Source: Candidatus Microthrix subdominans
Lineage (GTDB): Bacteria > Actinomycetota > Acidimicrobiia > Acidimicrobiales > Microtrichaceae
Length of the DNA: 64,000 nucleotides
NCBI GenBank assembly: GCA_016719385.1
Contig: JADJZA010000008.1
Span: 62,001-126,000 of the forward strand
Direction: 5' to 3'
Shown: positions 50,028 to 57,963 of the stretch, piece after piece
Layout of the letters: each line of letters starts with the position of its first letter
Position numbering within the stretch: the stretch's first letter is position 1
Position numbers and translations under genes: made by a program
Notes under the pieces: generated by a model
Database searches by the model: none
What the model saw: the letters and a program-made list of their open reading frames with translations, nothing else
Told to the model about the DNA's origin: nothing

Positions 50028-51269
50028 ATGCCAACGCAGGAACTCGAAGTTGTTGAAGTCTCCATCGATGACCTTGTCGCAACGACGTCGGGTGAGGACG
50101 TGGAGGCACTTGCAGGGCCTCTACTTCGACTCGAACCCCTAGCTAGCTACAAGCCGCTGGAGTCCGTCGCTCCTGTCCTGTCAGCAACAATGTTCCCTGC
50201 TCTAAAGGCAGTCGCAGAGGCCTCACCCGCCGCCGCTGCGCTGTTTCGAAAGTCGGCGGAACTTGGGGTAGGGCTGTCGGTAGTTTTCCCACCGACGGTG
50301 ATGAAGGGCCTTTCGAATGGCTCGCTAAAGCTCATGGAGACGGCAACAGGCGACGCCGCAATAGCGGTGAGCAGCACAACAGGCCAGATAGTCAAGCACG
50401 GCAGGGTGGTATCGGATTCGGCTGCCGCTGTGGGAGGGGGCGCAGGTGCCGTAGCCGGAGGGGTCGCCGGTGCCGCAGCGAGCGGAACCACTTTGGTGGC
50501 GATGGCTCCGATACTCATCCCCGTAGCGATCGCTGCTGCGGCGGCGGTCGCACAGCAAGCGCGACTCGAGAGAGCGCTTGCGTCAATTCAAGCCGCCGTC
50601 GACCGGATCGAAGCGCGCCTCGAGGACACTGACCACGGCATCTGTGACGCCGCAGAGGCCTTCCTCGTCACCACCGGCCATGCCGTCCAGTACGGTCCGC
50701 TGCCTCCGTACCTTCGGTTGGAGCTCGCCGCGCAGCGGGCGCGGATCGAAGCGCTTTACGCGTCTCGCCGTAGGTGGGTCCGGCGCTTCAAAGAGCAACT
50801 TGAGCGGGAACAGATCGAGTACGAGAAGAAGCACGGAGAGAGTCAGCCTTGGGCTGACGAAGTCGAAAGGTTGGCCCGCGAAGGCAAGCTCGAAGAAGAG
50901 CTTGTGCTCTTCGTTCGGGCCCTTCTATCCCAAACGAAGTTTGATGCTCTTGCTGCGATATGCCTAGCGGAAGAGGGCAGCTCTGAAGTCGCAATGCGGA
51001 TGCTGGACAGTAGCGCGAAGGAACTCCGCTCGGAGTTCTTCGATCTCCACAATCGACTGAAACCGTTGGCGATCCATGAACCCGTAAAGAGCTTTCGGGA
51101 CAAAGTTCCACTTATGGGAAACCGAACTGAACATGCACACTCGGTAATCAAGGCCCTTGTCGAACAGCTTGATCAACATGTATTGCCAAACATTCCCAAC
51201 CCGTGGGTGGACACGCCCCTCGAGGTCAGCCTGTCACCAGATCAGGTTGTCGCATTGAGTCGTCCCTAG
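50028..51269 (+). CDS. Unknown protein with a glycine-zipper membrane hairpin and coiled coils
   Basis: A 413-residue protein, unrecognised. Residues about 130-180 form a Gly/Ala-rich hydrophobic stretch (AAAVGGGAGAVAGGVAGAAA then LVAMAPILIPVAIAAAAAVA) like pore-forming glycine-zipper hairpins. Before it is an Ala-rich helical part; after it, about 185-300, charged coiled-coil helices (QQARLERALASIQAAVDRIE). The base composition looks lower in GC than the core genes. It is cargo between tRNA fragments B and C, hence probably acquired. A membrane-active toxin or defence effector is one guess only. Confidence 0.7.
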   Translation: MPTQELEVVEVSIDDLVATTSGEDVEALAGPLLRLEPLASYKPLESVAPVLSATMFPALKAVAEASPAAAALFRKSAELGVGLSVVFPPTVMKGLSNGSLKLMETATGDAAIAVSSTTGQIVKHGRVVSDSAAAVGGGAGAVAGGVAGAAASGTTLVAMAPILIPVAIAAAAAVAQQARLERALASIQAAVDRIEARLEDTDHGICDAAEAFLVTTGHAVQYGPLPPYLRLELAAQRARIEALYASRRRWVRRFKEQLEREQIEYEKKHGESQPWADEVERLAREGKLEEELVLFVRALLSQTKFDALAAICLAEEGSSEVAMRMLDSSAKELRSEFFDLHNRLKPLAIHEPVKSFRDKVPLMGNRTEHAHSVIKALVEQLDQHVLPNIPNPWVDTPLEVSLSPDQVVALSRP

Positions 51270-51384
51270 ACGTTTTGGTCGCCCAAGACCTCGGAACTGA
51301 GCGCGAGTTGATGCACGAGGAAGTCGTCGAGGTGGGGAACCAGAACGGGCGAGATCCCAACGAGCTCCGGGCCTTCTCGTCAGC

Positions 51385-51434
51385 GGCGGGGGCAATCTTC
51401 GAACCTATGACCTTCGGGTTATGAGCCCGACGAG
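51385..51434 (-). repeat. tRNA-Met-like fragment, copy C
   Basis: The minus strand carries TCGGGCTCATAACCCGA (anticodon CAT arm intact), AAGGTC, a T-arm-like ATAGGTTCGAAGATT and CCCCCGCC, resembling an acceptor end. The 5' half is absent. Same orientation as the other copies. Confidence 0.65.
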
Positions 51435-51576
51435 GGAGCCGTCGTCACCGGCGCCCACCAAAAGACAGCACCATCCTTGTCGCGAAGGACCCGAACAACT
51501 AGGGCACTCGAAATGGGTGCGGCCCCCGTACCGTGGTCACTGCTCGCCTCGCTCGGCACCCACGAGCAGGAGAGCT

Positions 51577-52392
51577 CTATTTCTGCCTGAACGCTGTGTC
51601 GAGAGCAACGGCGCCGGCGATCACGAGGGAGCGCAGGGGTTCCTCGAGCGGCCGACGGAATTGCAGTACGTAATTGTCGGCCTTGGTGAACATCTCCTTC
51701 GTCATGCCCGCCCAGGACCGTGTAATCTGCGCGACCTGGTTGCCGGCTGGGTCTTCGATGACACATTCCCAGCCCTCCTGGCCGTCCGAGATCATCGAAC
51801 CCACCGGGTGGCCGTGGGACTCAAGGGTGAATTTCGTGCCGAAGCTCCAGAATCCAGCGAAGTCGAGCGTCTTTTGAGCGATCTCGCCGATGGCCTCGCC
51901 GTCTTCACTGAACACGGACATCTTTGACCTGAGAACCTTCGCCGGACGGTTCAGACGAAGGAGCACCTTGCCGTGCGTGTCGACGACCTCGAAGTTGTGC
52001 GATTGCCGGTTACGAGAGGGTCCTGATGTCCTGCTCATGAACGTCCGTCCAACCTCGCGAACAGCGCCGACTACCGTGCCGCCTTGGCTGTAGATGGTGT
52101 ACTCAGCGTTGACCTCGAGGAGCTTGGCGTTTTGGTTGAAGACCAGCACCCGCTCCGTGAACAACGTGCCGCCCCCAGGTTGCGCACTTGCCGAGACGCC
52201 CAATTTGCGTAGTTGCTTCGTAACCTTTCGGCCATGCTTACCCGCCGCCCGGGGTTGTGGTTGGACCGGAGGGTCGATCGCCTGCCGCCCACTGGTTGAC
52301 ACGTGCTCCGACCACTGACCGCCATTCCAGTATCGAAGTTCGTGGCGCCCCAATGGGTCGGGGTGCCAGCCGGCAGGAGACTGCTCTGTCAT
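51577..52392 (-). CDS. DUF2510 plus phospholipid-scramblase/LURP1-like protein
   Basis: A 271-residue protein. Residues 6-30 (AGWHPDPLGRHELRYWNGGQ, then WSEH) are the DUF2510 motif common in actinobacterial membrane-associated proteins. After a linker, residues about 75-250 resemble the scramblase/LURP-one barrel: LFTERVLVFNQNAKLLEVN, NFEVVDTHGKVLLRLNRPAK and a late hydrophobic strand. A lipid-contacting sensor is possible; role unproven. Cargo between tRNA fragments C and D. The stretch 52393-52782 after it has no gene I can see. Confidence 0.78.
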   Translation of the reverse strand: MTEQSPAGWHPDPLGRHELRYWNGGQWSEHVSTSGRQAIDPPVQPQPRAAGKHGRKVTKQLRKLGVSASAQPGGGTLFTERVLVFNQNAKLLEVNAEYTIYSQGGTVVGAVREVGRTFMSRTSGPSRNRQSHNFEVVDTHGKVLLRLNRPAKVLRSKMSVFSEDGEAIGEIAQKTLDFAGFWSFGTKFTLESHGHPVGSMISDGQEGWECVIEDPAGNQVAQITRSWAGMTKEMFTKADNYVLQFRRPLEEPLRSLVIAGAVALDTAFRQK

Positions 52393-52782
52393 GTTCAGAC
52401 GCTACATGGCGAGCGGGGTTGCCGGTCTCGCAACCTTTGGGCATGCGGCGACCTCTCCTCGGGCCACGGAGGTGGGGCGCAGGACAGCCAGGGCGTCACG
52501 GAACCGGCACGGGTGTGGCAGAAGCTCCTCCATGCAAGCCGGGGCATCCGGGGCTATGGGAGCATCGCTAGGTCTGTCGTTAGAGGTCCACCCAACGACA
52601 GCACATCGATCTATCTAAAGGCCGGAAGTTTCTGCGCCCCCAGGATGGCTTGACACAGGTTTGACATATGGTGAATCGGCCAGCTAGGCACCGAATGCTT
52701 ATGAAGATAGAGATAGTCTTGAACCGTTTAGATTCCACGCTTTCAGCCGATGTCGTTGGTAATACTGGCAGAATTTGAATTT

Positions 52783-52810
52783 GCGACCTTCGGTTTATGG
52801 GCCCGACGAG
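52783..52810 (-). repeat. tRNA-Met-like fragment, copy D
   Basis: The minus strand has CTCGTCGGGCCCATAAACC and GAAGGTCGC, a diverged anticodon arm (one stem pair lost), then AAATTCAAATTCTGCC, a T-arm-like stretch. Directly upstream on the minus strand it shares TACAGAGACAAGG and the higA end with copy A, so A and D are the ends of one duplicated unit. Confidence 0.6.
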
Positions 52811-52839
52811 GTACAGAGACAAGGCGGCGCCCCACGTGA

Positions 52840-52970
52840 TCAGGCAACCTGAATAGCGTCGGTCATCTGATCCGGGATCTCACGGGGAACGACAGCATCA
52901 AGGGCCGATCGAGCGCAGTCGCAACGCGAGCGAGAGTGTCGATCCGATTCTTTGCGGCCCTTCAAGCCTG
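52840..52970 (-). pseudogene. Broken second copy of the higA 3' end
   Basis: This stretch repeats the last third of higA (46090-46220) with changes: the final residues PREIPDQMTDAIQVA remain, but frameshifts disturb the upstream part, and an 8-base deletion occurs near 52956. Beyond 52970 similarity ends. The repeat, including the adjoining tRNA fragment, is about 185 bp long. Confidence 0.7.
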
Positions 52971-53014
52971 TCTCCTCCAGAGGGGCTACCCCGCAGCGTG
53001 GGGTTGGCCTGGCG

Positions 53015-53419
53015 TTACCCGCCCGCACTGGCGGGAGAGAGCGTCTCGACTTCGACCTCGTCCATGGCAGGCCACTTTGTGTCGCAGGTGATCACGGGCA
53101 GCCTGCGTTCCGCTCTAAAGGCAGCCACGACGGCATCAACCATGGGAAAGTTCTTGTTGCCGTGGTCGGCCTGGAGTTGGCGCGCCCGATCGGCCACGGC
53201 GTTGTCGAGCGGCTCCGTGACGAACCCGAGTCGCCGCAGTTCGGCATCGGCATTCTCGAACTGACTCGACCGCGTGGCATGGATCAGAGCCTCTGCGCGT
53301 GTGATCCCCAGGATGAGGAGCTTGCCGTCGCGCGGGCACCTCTTGAGCGCCGCTTCATGAGACAGGTGATGGGGATTGAGCACGGCGATCGCAACGTTTG
53401 CGTCGACGACGATGGTCAT
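53015..53419 (-). CDS. vapC: VapC-like PIN-domain toxin
   Basis: A 134-residue PIN ribonuclease: first acid in VVDANVAIAVL, ITRAEALIHATR, VDAVVAAFRAE and the late VITCDTKWPAM give the usual set of acidic metal ligands. Its ATG overlaps the antitoxin stop (ATGA). Confidence 0.87.
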   Translation of the reverse strand: MTIVVDANVAIAVLNPHHLSHEAALKRCPRDGKLLILGITRAEALIHATRSSQFENADAELRRLGFVTEPLDNAVADRARQLQADHGNKNFPMVDAVVAAFRAERRLPVITCDTKWPAMDEVEVETLSPASAGG

Positions 53420-53610
53420 CGCTCGCCGGCCTGCGCGCGCTCCCCATCGAGAGATTGCGTGGGCCAGTCGATATCGAGGCGCCTGATCCGATCACTGGCT
53501 GCTGTCACCCGCACCGCAAGGGTCTCGCCCTCGCGCTCAGCCGCGACCCGTTGGATCGCCTCCTGGGTCAGCTGAGACAGGTTGAGCTCAAAATCTGTCG
53601 AGGACTCCAA
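53416..53610 (-). CDS. vapB: VapB-like antitoxin
   Basis: A 64-residue small protein upstream of and overlapping the PIN toxin. It has an N-terminal helical part (LNLSQLTQEAIQRVAAEREG) and an acidic/aromatic tail (LDIDWPTQSLDGE). No clear DNA-binding fold is evident; identification rests mainly on position and size. Confidence 0.72.
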   Translation of the reverse strand: MESSTDFELNLSQLTQEAIQRVAAEREGETLAVRVTAASDRIRRLDIDWPTQSLDGERAQAGER

Positions 53611-53666
53611 CGCAGCCTTCGGTCCAGAAATACCGCACGGCGGGCGAGCGCAGCGGCCACAATCGG

Positions 53667-54626
53667 ATGATGGACATCGATCGCAGCGCCTTTGGGCCCG
53701 ACACGACCACCGACGAGGTGGTCGACGGGCTCGACCTCTCCGACCTGTCGGTGCTGATCACCGGCGCGTCGGGAGGGCTCGGCGCAGAGACCGCTCGTGC
53801 GCTGGCATCCAAGGGTGCGAGCGTGGTGATCACCGCACGCGATCTCACCAAGGCCTCCGCCGCCGTCGATGCCATCAAGGCGTCGACCGGCAACGACGAC
53901 ATCGAGATTGAACAGTTGGAGCTCGGGTCGTTGGCCAGCATCAGGGGGTTTGGAGAGCGGTGGGTGGACGGCCACGACACACTGGACATTCTGATCAACA
54001 ACGCTGGTGTGATGGCCTGCCCGCAGGGCACGACCGACGACGGGTTCGAGCGGCAGTTCGGCACCAACCACCTTGGCCATTTTCTGCTCACGGGCCTGGT
54101 CGCCCCAACCCTGGTTGCCAACGGATCGGGCCGGATCGTGAACCTCAGCTCCCGTGGTCATCAACGCGACGACGTGCACCTTGATGATGTGAACTTCGAG
54201 CATCGCGACTACGACAAGTGGGCGGCCTACGGGCAGGCCAAGACCGCCAACGTGCTGCACGCGGTCGAACTGGACCGTCGGCTACGGGACCGCAAGGTCC
54301 GAGCGTTTGCGGTGCATCCGGGAACGATCATGACCGACCTGTCACGGCACATGCAGCAACAGGACTTCGAAGCCCTGCAATCGCGCCGGCCGGCCGGATC
54401 GATGGGGCTGAAGTCGGTCGCAGCCGGCGCCGCAACGACGGTGTACGCCGCAACCGCACCTGAGCTGGACGGCATGGGCGGCATCTACCTCGAGGACTGC
54501 GGCATCGCGGCCATCGACGACGACTCGCAGGTGTCCGGCGTTCGCTCCTATGCCGTCGACCCGGAACGGGCACGCCAGCTGTGGACCCTGAGCGAAGGGT
54601 TGACCGGCCAGACATTCGACCTCTGA
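53667..54626 (+). CDS. SDR-family oxidoreductase (retinol-dehydrogenase-like)
   Basis: A 319-residue SDR: TGASGGLGAETARAL, NNAGVMACP, catalytic Ser in VNLSSRGHQ, and WAAYGQAKTANVLHAVEL with YxxxK. The NHLGHFLLTGL and QAKTANVL segments are typical of retinol dehydrogenase/WWOX-like enzymes. Divergent from vapBC by 56 bases. Starts at 53667 or 53670 (two adjacent ATGs). Confidence 0.9.
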   Translation: MMDIDRSAFGPDTTTDEVVDGLDLSDLSVLITGASGGLGAETARALASKGASVVITARDLTKASAAVDAIKASTGNDDIEIEQLELGSLASIRGFGERWVDGHDTLDILINNAGVMACPQGTTDDGFERQFGTNHLGHFLLTGLVAPTLVANGSGRIVNLSSRGHQRDDVHLDDVNFEHRDYDKWAAYGQAKTANVLHAVELDRRLRDRKVRAFAVHPGTIMTDLSRHMQQQDFEALQSRRPAGSMGLKSVAAGAATTVYAATAPELDGMGGIYLEDCGIAAIDDDSQVSGVRSYAVDPERARQLWTLSEGLTGQTFDL

Positions 54627-54635
54627 TCGGGCCGC

Positions 54636-55853
54636 ATGAGCGAACCACCCACAACACGGCCACGCGGTGATTCGAGGTGGTGGTTTCGACCGCCGCGCCG
54701 ACACGGCGAGGTGCTCGCCCACCGCACGGTGAGCTACCTCGAGCTCTTCTACGACCTGGTCTTCGTCGTGCTGATCGCACAGATCTCTCGCTCGCTTGCG
54801 GGCGACGTCACCTGGGTCGGCGTCCGCGACTTCCTCATCGTGTTTGCCCTGATCTGGATTGCGTGGGTCAACGGCACCCTCTACCACGACCTGCACGGCA
54901 GGGAGGATGGCCGGAGCCGCACCTACATCTTCGCTCAGGTGTCGCTGCTCGTACTGCTGTCGGTGTTCACCGTCCAGGCAGCCGAAGATCCAAGCGACGG
55001 CCGCGGCTTCGCCATCGTCTTCACGCTGCTGGTGATGCTGATCGCCTGGCAATGGTTCGAGGTGCGCCGATTCGATACCCCGGAGTGGCGCCCCGTTGCC
55101 GGCCGCTACGTGCAGGGCATCGTGATCATCGCCGTCATCGTTGCCATCAGCGCAGCACTCGACAACCAGGACGTCCGGTTGGCGCTGTGGGGCATAGCCG
55201 TCGGACTGTCGCTCGCAGGCAACTTGGTCATGACCCTGCGCCCACGCAGCGATCAGATGGTCCAGGCCACACGGGTCACCGAGTCGCTCGCCGAGCGGTT
55301 CGGCCTGTTTACGATCATCGTGCTTGGCGAGGTGGTCGTTGGCGTCGCCAACGGGCTCGCCGCCTCCGAGCACGATTTTCGGACGATTGCGACCGGGCTG
55401 ATCGCACTGTCCATCGGTTTCGGGTTCTGGTGGAACTACTTCGACTTCGTCGGCGGGCGGGTGCCCGGGGTTGGACGGGCGCGGGTCGCGTGGATGTATG
55501 GACACCTGCCGCTTGCGATCGGCATCTCCGCAACGGGGGCAGGCATGATCGGGCTCGTCGAACACGCCGGCAACGGCCGAACCCCAACCGCGACCGCCTG
55601 GCTCATCTCGGCGTCGACAGCGACGGTGGCGCTCTCCATCGCAGTGCTGACGAAAACCATCGACGCGCACCCTGGCCGCCGGCTGGTGCCGCTGACGCTT
55701 GCCGTCGCCGCGGGCGCGTCGCTCATCGCAGGCGCCGCCCGACCTGCGCCGTGGCTGCTCGCCCTGATCCTGTCGGGCCTGCTCTTCGCCGTGTGGCTCG
55801 AAGCGTTCGCCCGACACGTTCGAGGCGGCACCATGATCTCGGACCACCGGTAG
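54636..55853 (+). CDS. ltrA: LtrA-like (low temperature requirement A) membrane protein
   Basis: A 405-residue membrane protein with about ten helices. SYLELFYDLVFVVLIAQ at the first helix is the LtrA hallmark; ERFGLFTIIVLGEVVVGVANG and WWNYFDFVGG are the later conserved segments. Function is poorly known. It begins 9 bases after the SDR stop, so both are probably co-transcribed. Confidence 0.9.
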   Translation: MSEPPTTRPRGDSRWWFRPPRRHGEVLAHRTVSYLELFYDLVFVVLIAQISRSLAGDVTWVGVRDFLIVFALIWIAWVNGTLYHDLHGREDGRSRTYIFAQVSLLVLLSVFTVQAAEDPSDGRGFAIVFTLLVMLIAWQWFEVRRFDTPEWRPVAGRYVQGIVIIAVIVAISAALDNQDVRLALWGIAVGLSLAGNLVMTLRPRSDQMVQATRVTESLAERFGLFTIIVLGEVVVGVANGLAASEHDFRTIATGLIALSIGFGFWWNYFDFVGGRVPGVGRARVAWMYGHLPLAIGISATGAGMIGLVEHAGNGRTPTATAWLISASTATVALSIAVLTKTIDAHPGRRLVPLTLAVAAGASLIAGAARPAPWLLALILSGLLFAVWLEAFARHVRGGTMISDHR

Positions 55854-55880
55854 TCAGCCCTGCTGGAGGTGGAGAGGGCT

Positions 55881-56180
55881 CTATGCGATGGCGAGCGGTT
55901 CGATCTGCTCGAGGGTTTCCGCAAGTCGGTCCCGTTCGACCTCGAGTTCGTAACGGCTCTGGAGGTTCAGCCAGAACCGTTCGCTGGTGCGAAAGTACCG
56001 GGCGAGGCGCAGGGCCGTGTCAGCGGTGATGCCACGCTTGGCGTGAACGATCTCGTTGATCCGGCGCGGTGGCACTCCAATCGCGACTGCGACGTGGTGC
56101 TGGGTGATCCCAAGCGGCTTGAGATACTCGAACATCAGGACTTCGCCTGGGTGGATCGGCTCAAGAGCGGATGTGGTCAT
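55881..56180 (-). CDS. higA: HigA-like addiction-module antitoxin
   Basis: A 99-residue XRE protein of the HigA (TIGR02607) type: IHPGEVLMFEYLKPLGITQH, VGVPPRRINEIVHAKRGI-like DNA-recognition helix, and TALRLARYFRTSERFWLNLQ. ATG 56180 lies 11 bases after the toxin stop. The antitoxin looks intact. Confidence 0.88.
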   Translation of the reverse strand: MTTSALEPIHPGEVLMFEYLKPLGITQHHVAVAIGVPPRRINEIVHAKRGITADTALRLARYFRTSERFWLNLQSRYELEVERDRLAETLEQIEPLAIA

Positions 56181-56191
56181 GTCGTGTCCTT

Positions 56192-56256
56192 TCAGTGGTA
56201 GTCCACGATCTCGACGTCTTCGGGTCCGGCGGTCGTCCATCGGAAGCCGAAACGCC
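56192..56256 (-). pseudogene. higB: HigB toxin C-terminal end running into homopolymer DNA
   Basis: The last codons RFGFRWTTAGPEDVEIVDYH are the characteristic end of HigB toxins. Upstream of them the sequence turns into G/C homopolymers, so about three quarters of the toxin is missing or unreadable. A real disruption or a sequence fault are both possible; the intact antitoxin favours a fault. Confidence 0.65.
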
Positions 56257-56495
56257 CCGGGCCCTGGGGGGGGGGGCGGGGGGGGGGGGGCCGGCCGCCC
56301 TGGGGCCGCCGGGGGGGGGCGGGGGGGCCGGGGGCCCCCCCCCCCCCCCCCGGCGGGGGGGGGGGGGGGGGCGGCGGGGGGGGGGGGCGGGGGGGGGGGG
56401 GGGGGGGGCGGCCGGCCGGCCGCCGCCGCCCCCCCCGCCGGGCGCCGTGGCCGGGGGGGGCCGGCGGAAAGGGAGGAGCCACACCCCCCCCCCCC
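56252..56495. other. About 240 bp of almost pure G/C homopolymer
   Basis: Long runs of G interrupted by single C or short C runs fill this stretch, with almost no A or T. Open frames here encode only Gly, Pro, Arg and Ala. It is unlike any other part of the window and begins abruptly in the higB gene. Probably low-quality reads or an assembly artefact. Confidence 0.8.
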
Positions 56496-56547
56496 TGGTC
56501 GGCAAGCGTTATGGACGAGTCCGAAATGATGGCCGCCGCTGCGGAGC

Positions 56548-57867
56548 TCAGCGGCGGGTGACCTTCACCGGCAGGTTGGTGTAGCCGTGGACAAAGGCCG
56601 AAAAGGTCCGCTCCGGCTCAGCCTGAACCTCGATGCGCTCGAATCGCTGGAGCACCTCCTCCCACAGCACCCGAAGCTGCATCTCGGCGAGCCGGCTGCC
56701 CATGCAGAAGTGGATGCCGTAGCCGAATGAAAGGTGCCGATCCGCATTGTGTCGCTCGAGATCGATCGCATCCGCATTGTCGAACACGGTCTCGTCGCGG
56801 TTCGCCGACAGGTACCACATCAGGATCTGGTCGTTCTTGCGGATCTGCTTGCCGCCGATCTCGCAGTCGTTGTTGGCGGTGCGACGCATGTAGGACAACG
56901 GGGTCTGCCAGCGAATAATCTCGGGCACCAGGTTGGAGATGAGGCCCGGATCGGCGATCAGCTTGTCGTACTGATCGGGATACTTGTTGAGGCCGTACAC
57001 GCTGGACGTCATCGTGTTGCGGGTCGTGTCGTTGCCGCCGACGATGAGGAGCAGCAGGTTGCCCAGGTGATCCAGCGGTTCCATGTTTTTGGTGGCCTCG
57101 CCGTGGGCGAGCATCGACACCAGGTCCGAGCCGGGGTTCTCAAGCCGTTCGACCCACAAACGCTCGAAGTAGGCCAGGCACTCGAGCAGCTCTTCCATCT
57201 TCTGTAGGCGGGTCTCGACCACGCCGCCCGGTCGGGGGACCGCAAAGACGACGTCGGACCAACGGGTGAGCTTGCGTCGATCCTCCATGGGGAAGTCGAA
57301 GAGCGTGGCCAACAGCAGCGTCGTTAGCTCGACCGACACCGTCTCGACCCAATCAAACGTCTCGCCGTCGGGAAGCGACTCCAACACCTTCACGGTGCGC
57401 TCGCGTACCAGCGATTCACGATTGCGGACGCTGCCCGGTGCCCCAATCGATCGCACCGTCTTGCGTTGTGCGGTGTGCTCTGGGGGGTCCATCGAGATAA
57501 ACGGCGTGATCCGTTGGAACATCGAATTGTTCTCGGGGGTCGGGCGAAGCCCCAGCGTCATGCCCTTCGCCGACGAGAAGTTCTCCCAGTCGCCATCGAT
57601 GGCCCGGACGTCGTCGTAGTTCATGATCGACCAGTAGCGACCCGCAGATTCGATCTCGTTGAAGTGAACCGGGTCTTCGGCCCGCAGCCGCGCAAAGTGA
57701 TCGCGCCACAACTCAGACGTGAACAGGTGGGGGTTCGCCGGGTTGATGTCCTCCAACGCGGTGTCGGCGGCAGCACCGACGTCCTTGCCCAGCTCGGCGA
57801 GTTCCACGTCCGGGGGGATCACATCTGGGTTCAGAAACTCGGACGGGTCCAACCCGGGCTCGCTCAT
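56548..57867 (-). CDS. Cytochrome P450, CYP153-like
   Basis: A 439-residue P450. The I-helix LLLIVGGNDTTRNTMTSSV and the haem loop FGYGIHFCMGSRLAEMQLR, with EIIRWQTPLSYMRRTA (ExxR and following), closely recall CYP153 alkane and fatty-acid omega-hydroxylases. It would hydroxylate the terminal carbon of an alkyl chain, with separate redox partners not found nearby. Start ATG 57867 gives the usual CYP153-like N-terminal extension. Confidence 0.85.
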   Translation of the reverse strand: MSEPGLDPSEFLNPDVIPPDVELAELGKDVGAAADTALEDINPANPHLFTSELWRDHFARLRAEDPVHFNEIESAGRYWSIMNYDDVRAIDGDWENFSSAKGMTLGLRPTPENNSMFQRITPFISMDPPEHTAQRKTVRSIGAPGSVRNRESLVRERTVKVLESLPDGETFDWVETVSVELTTLLLATLFDFPMEDRRKLTRWSDVVFAVPRPGGVVETRLQKMEELLECLAYFERLWVERLENPGSDLVSMLAHGEATKNMEPLDHLGNLLLLIVGGNDTTRNTMTSSVYGLNKYPDQYDKLIADPGLISNLVPEIIRWQTPLSYMRRTANNDCEIGGKQIRKNDQILMWYLSANRDETVFDNADAIDLERHNADRHLSFGYGIHFCMGSRLAEMQLRVLWEEVLQRFERIEVQAEPERTFSAFVHGYTNLPVKVTRR

Positions 57868-57963
57868 GAGGCATCCTCCTTGATCAAGACGGGGACCCTA
57901 CTGGCGGTGCTGGGTTTGTGTGAGCCGGGCTTCGAGCCGCAGGCCCGTGGTGCGTCGGGCCTT

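Noticed and set aside
56056..56584. Gly/Pro-rich proteins in the G/C homopolymer
   Set aside because: They follow only from the homopolymer and have no normal codon use.
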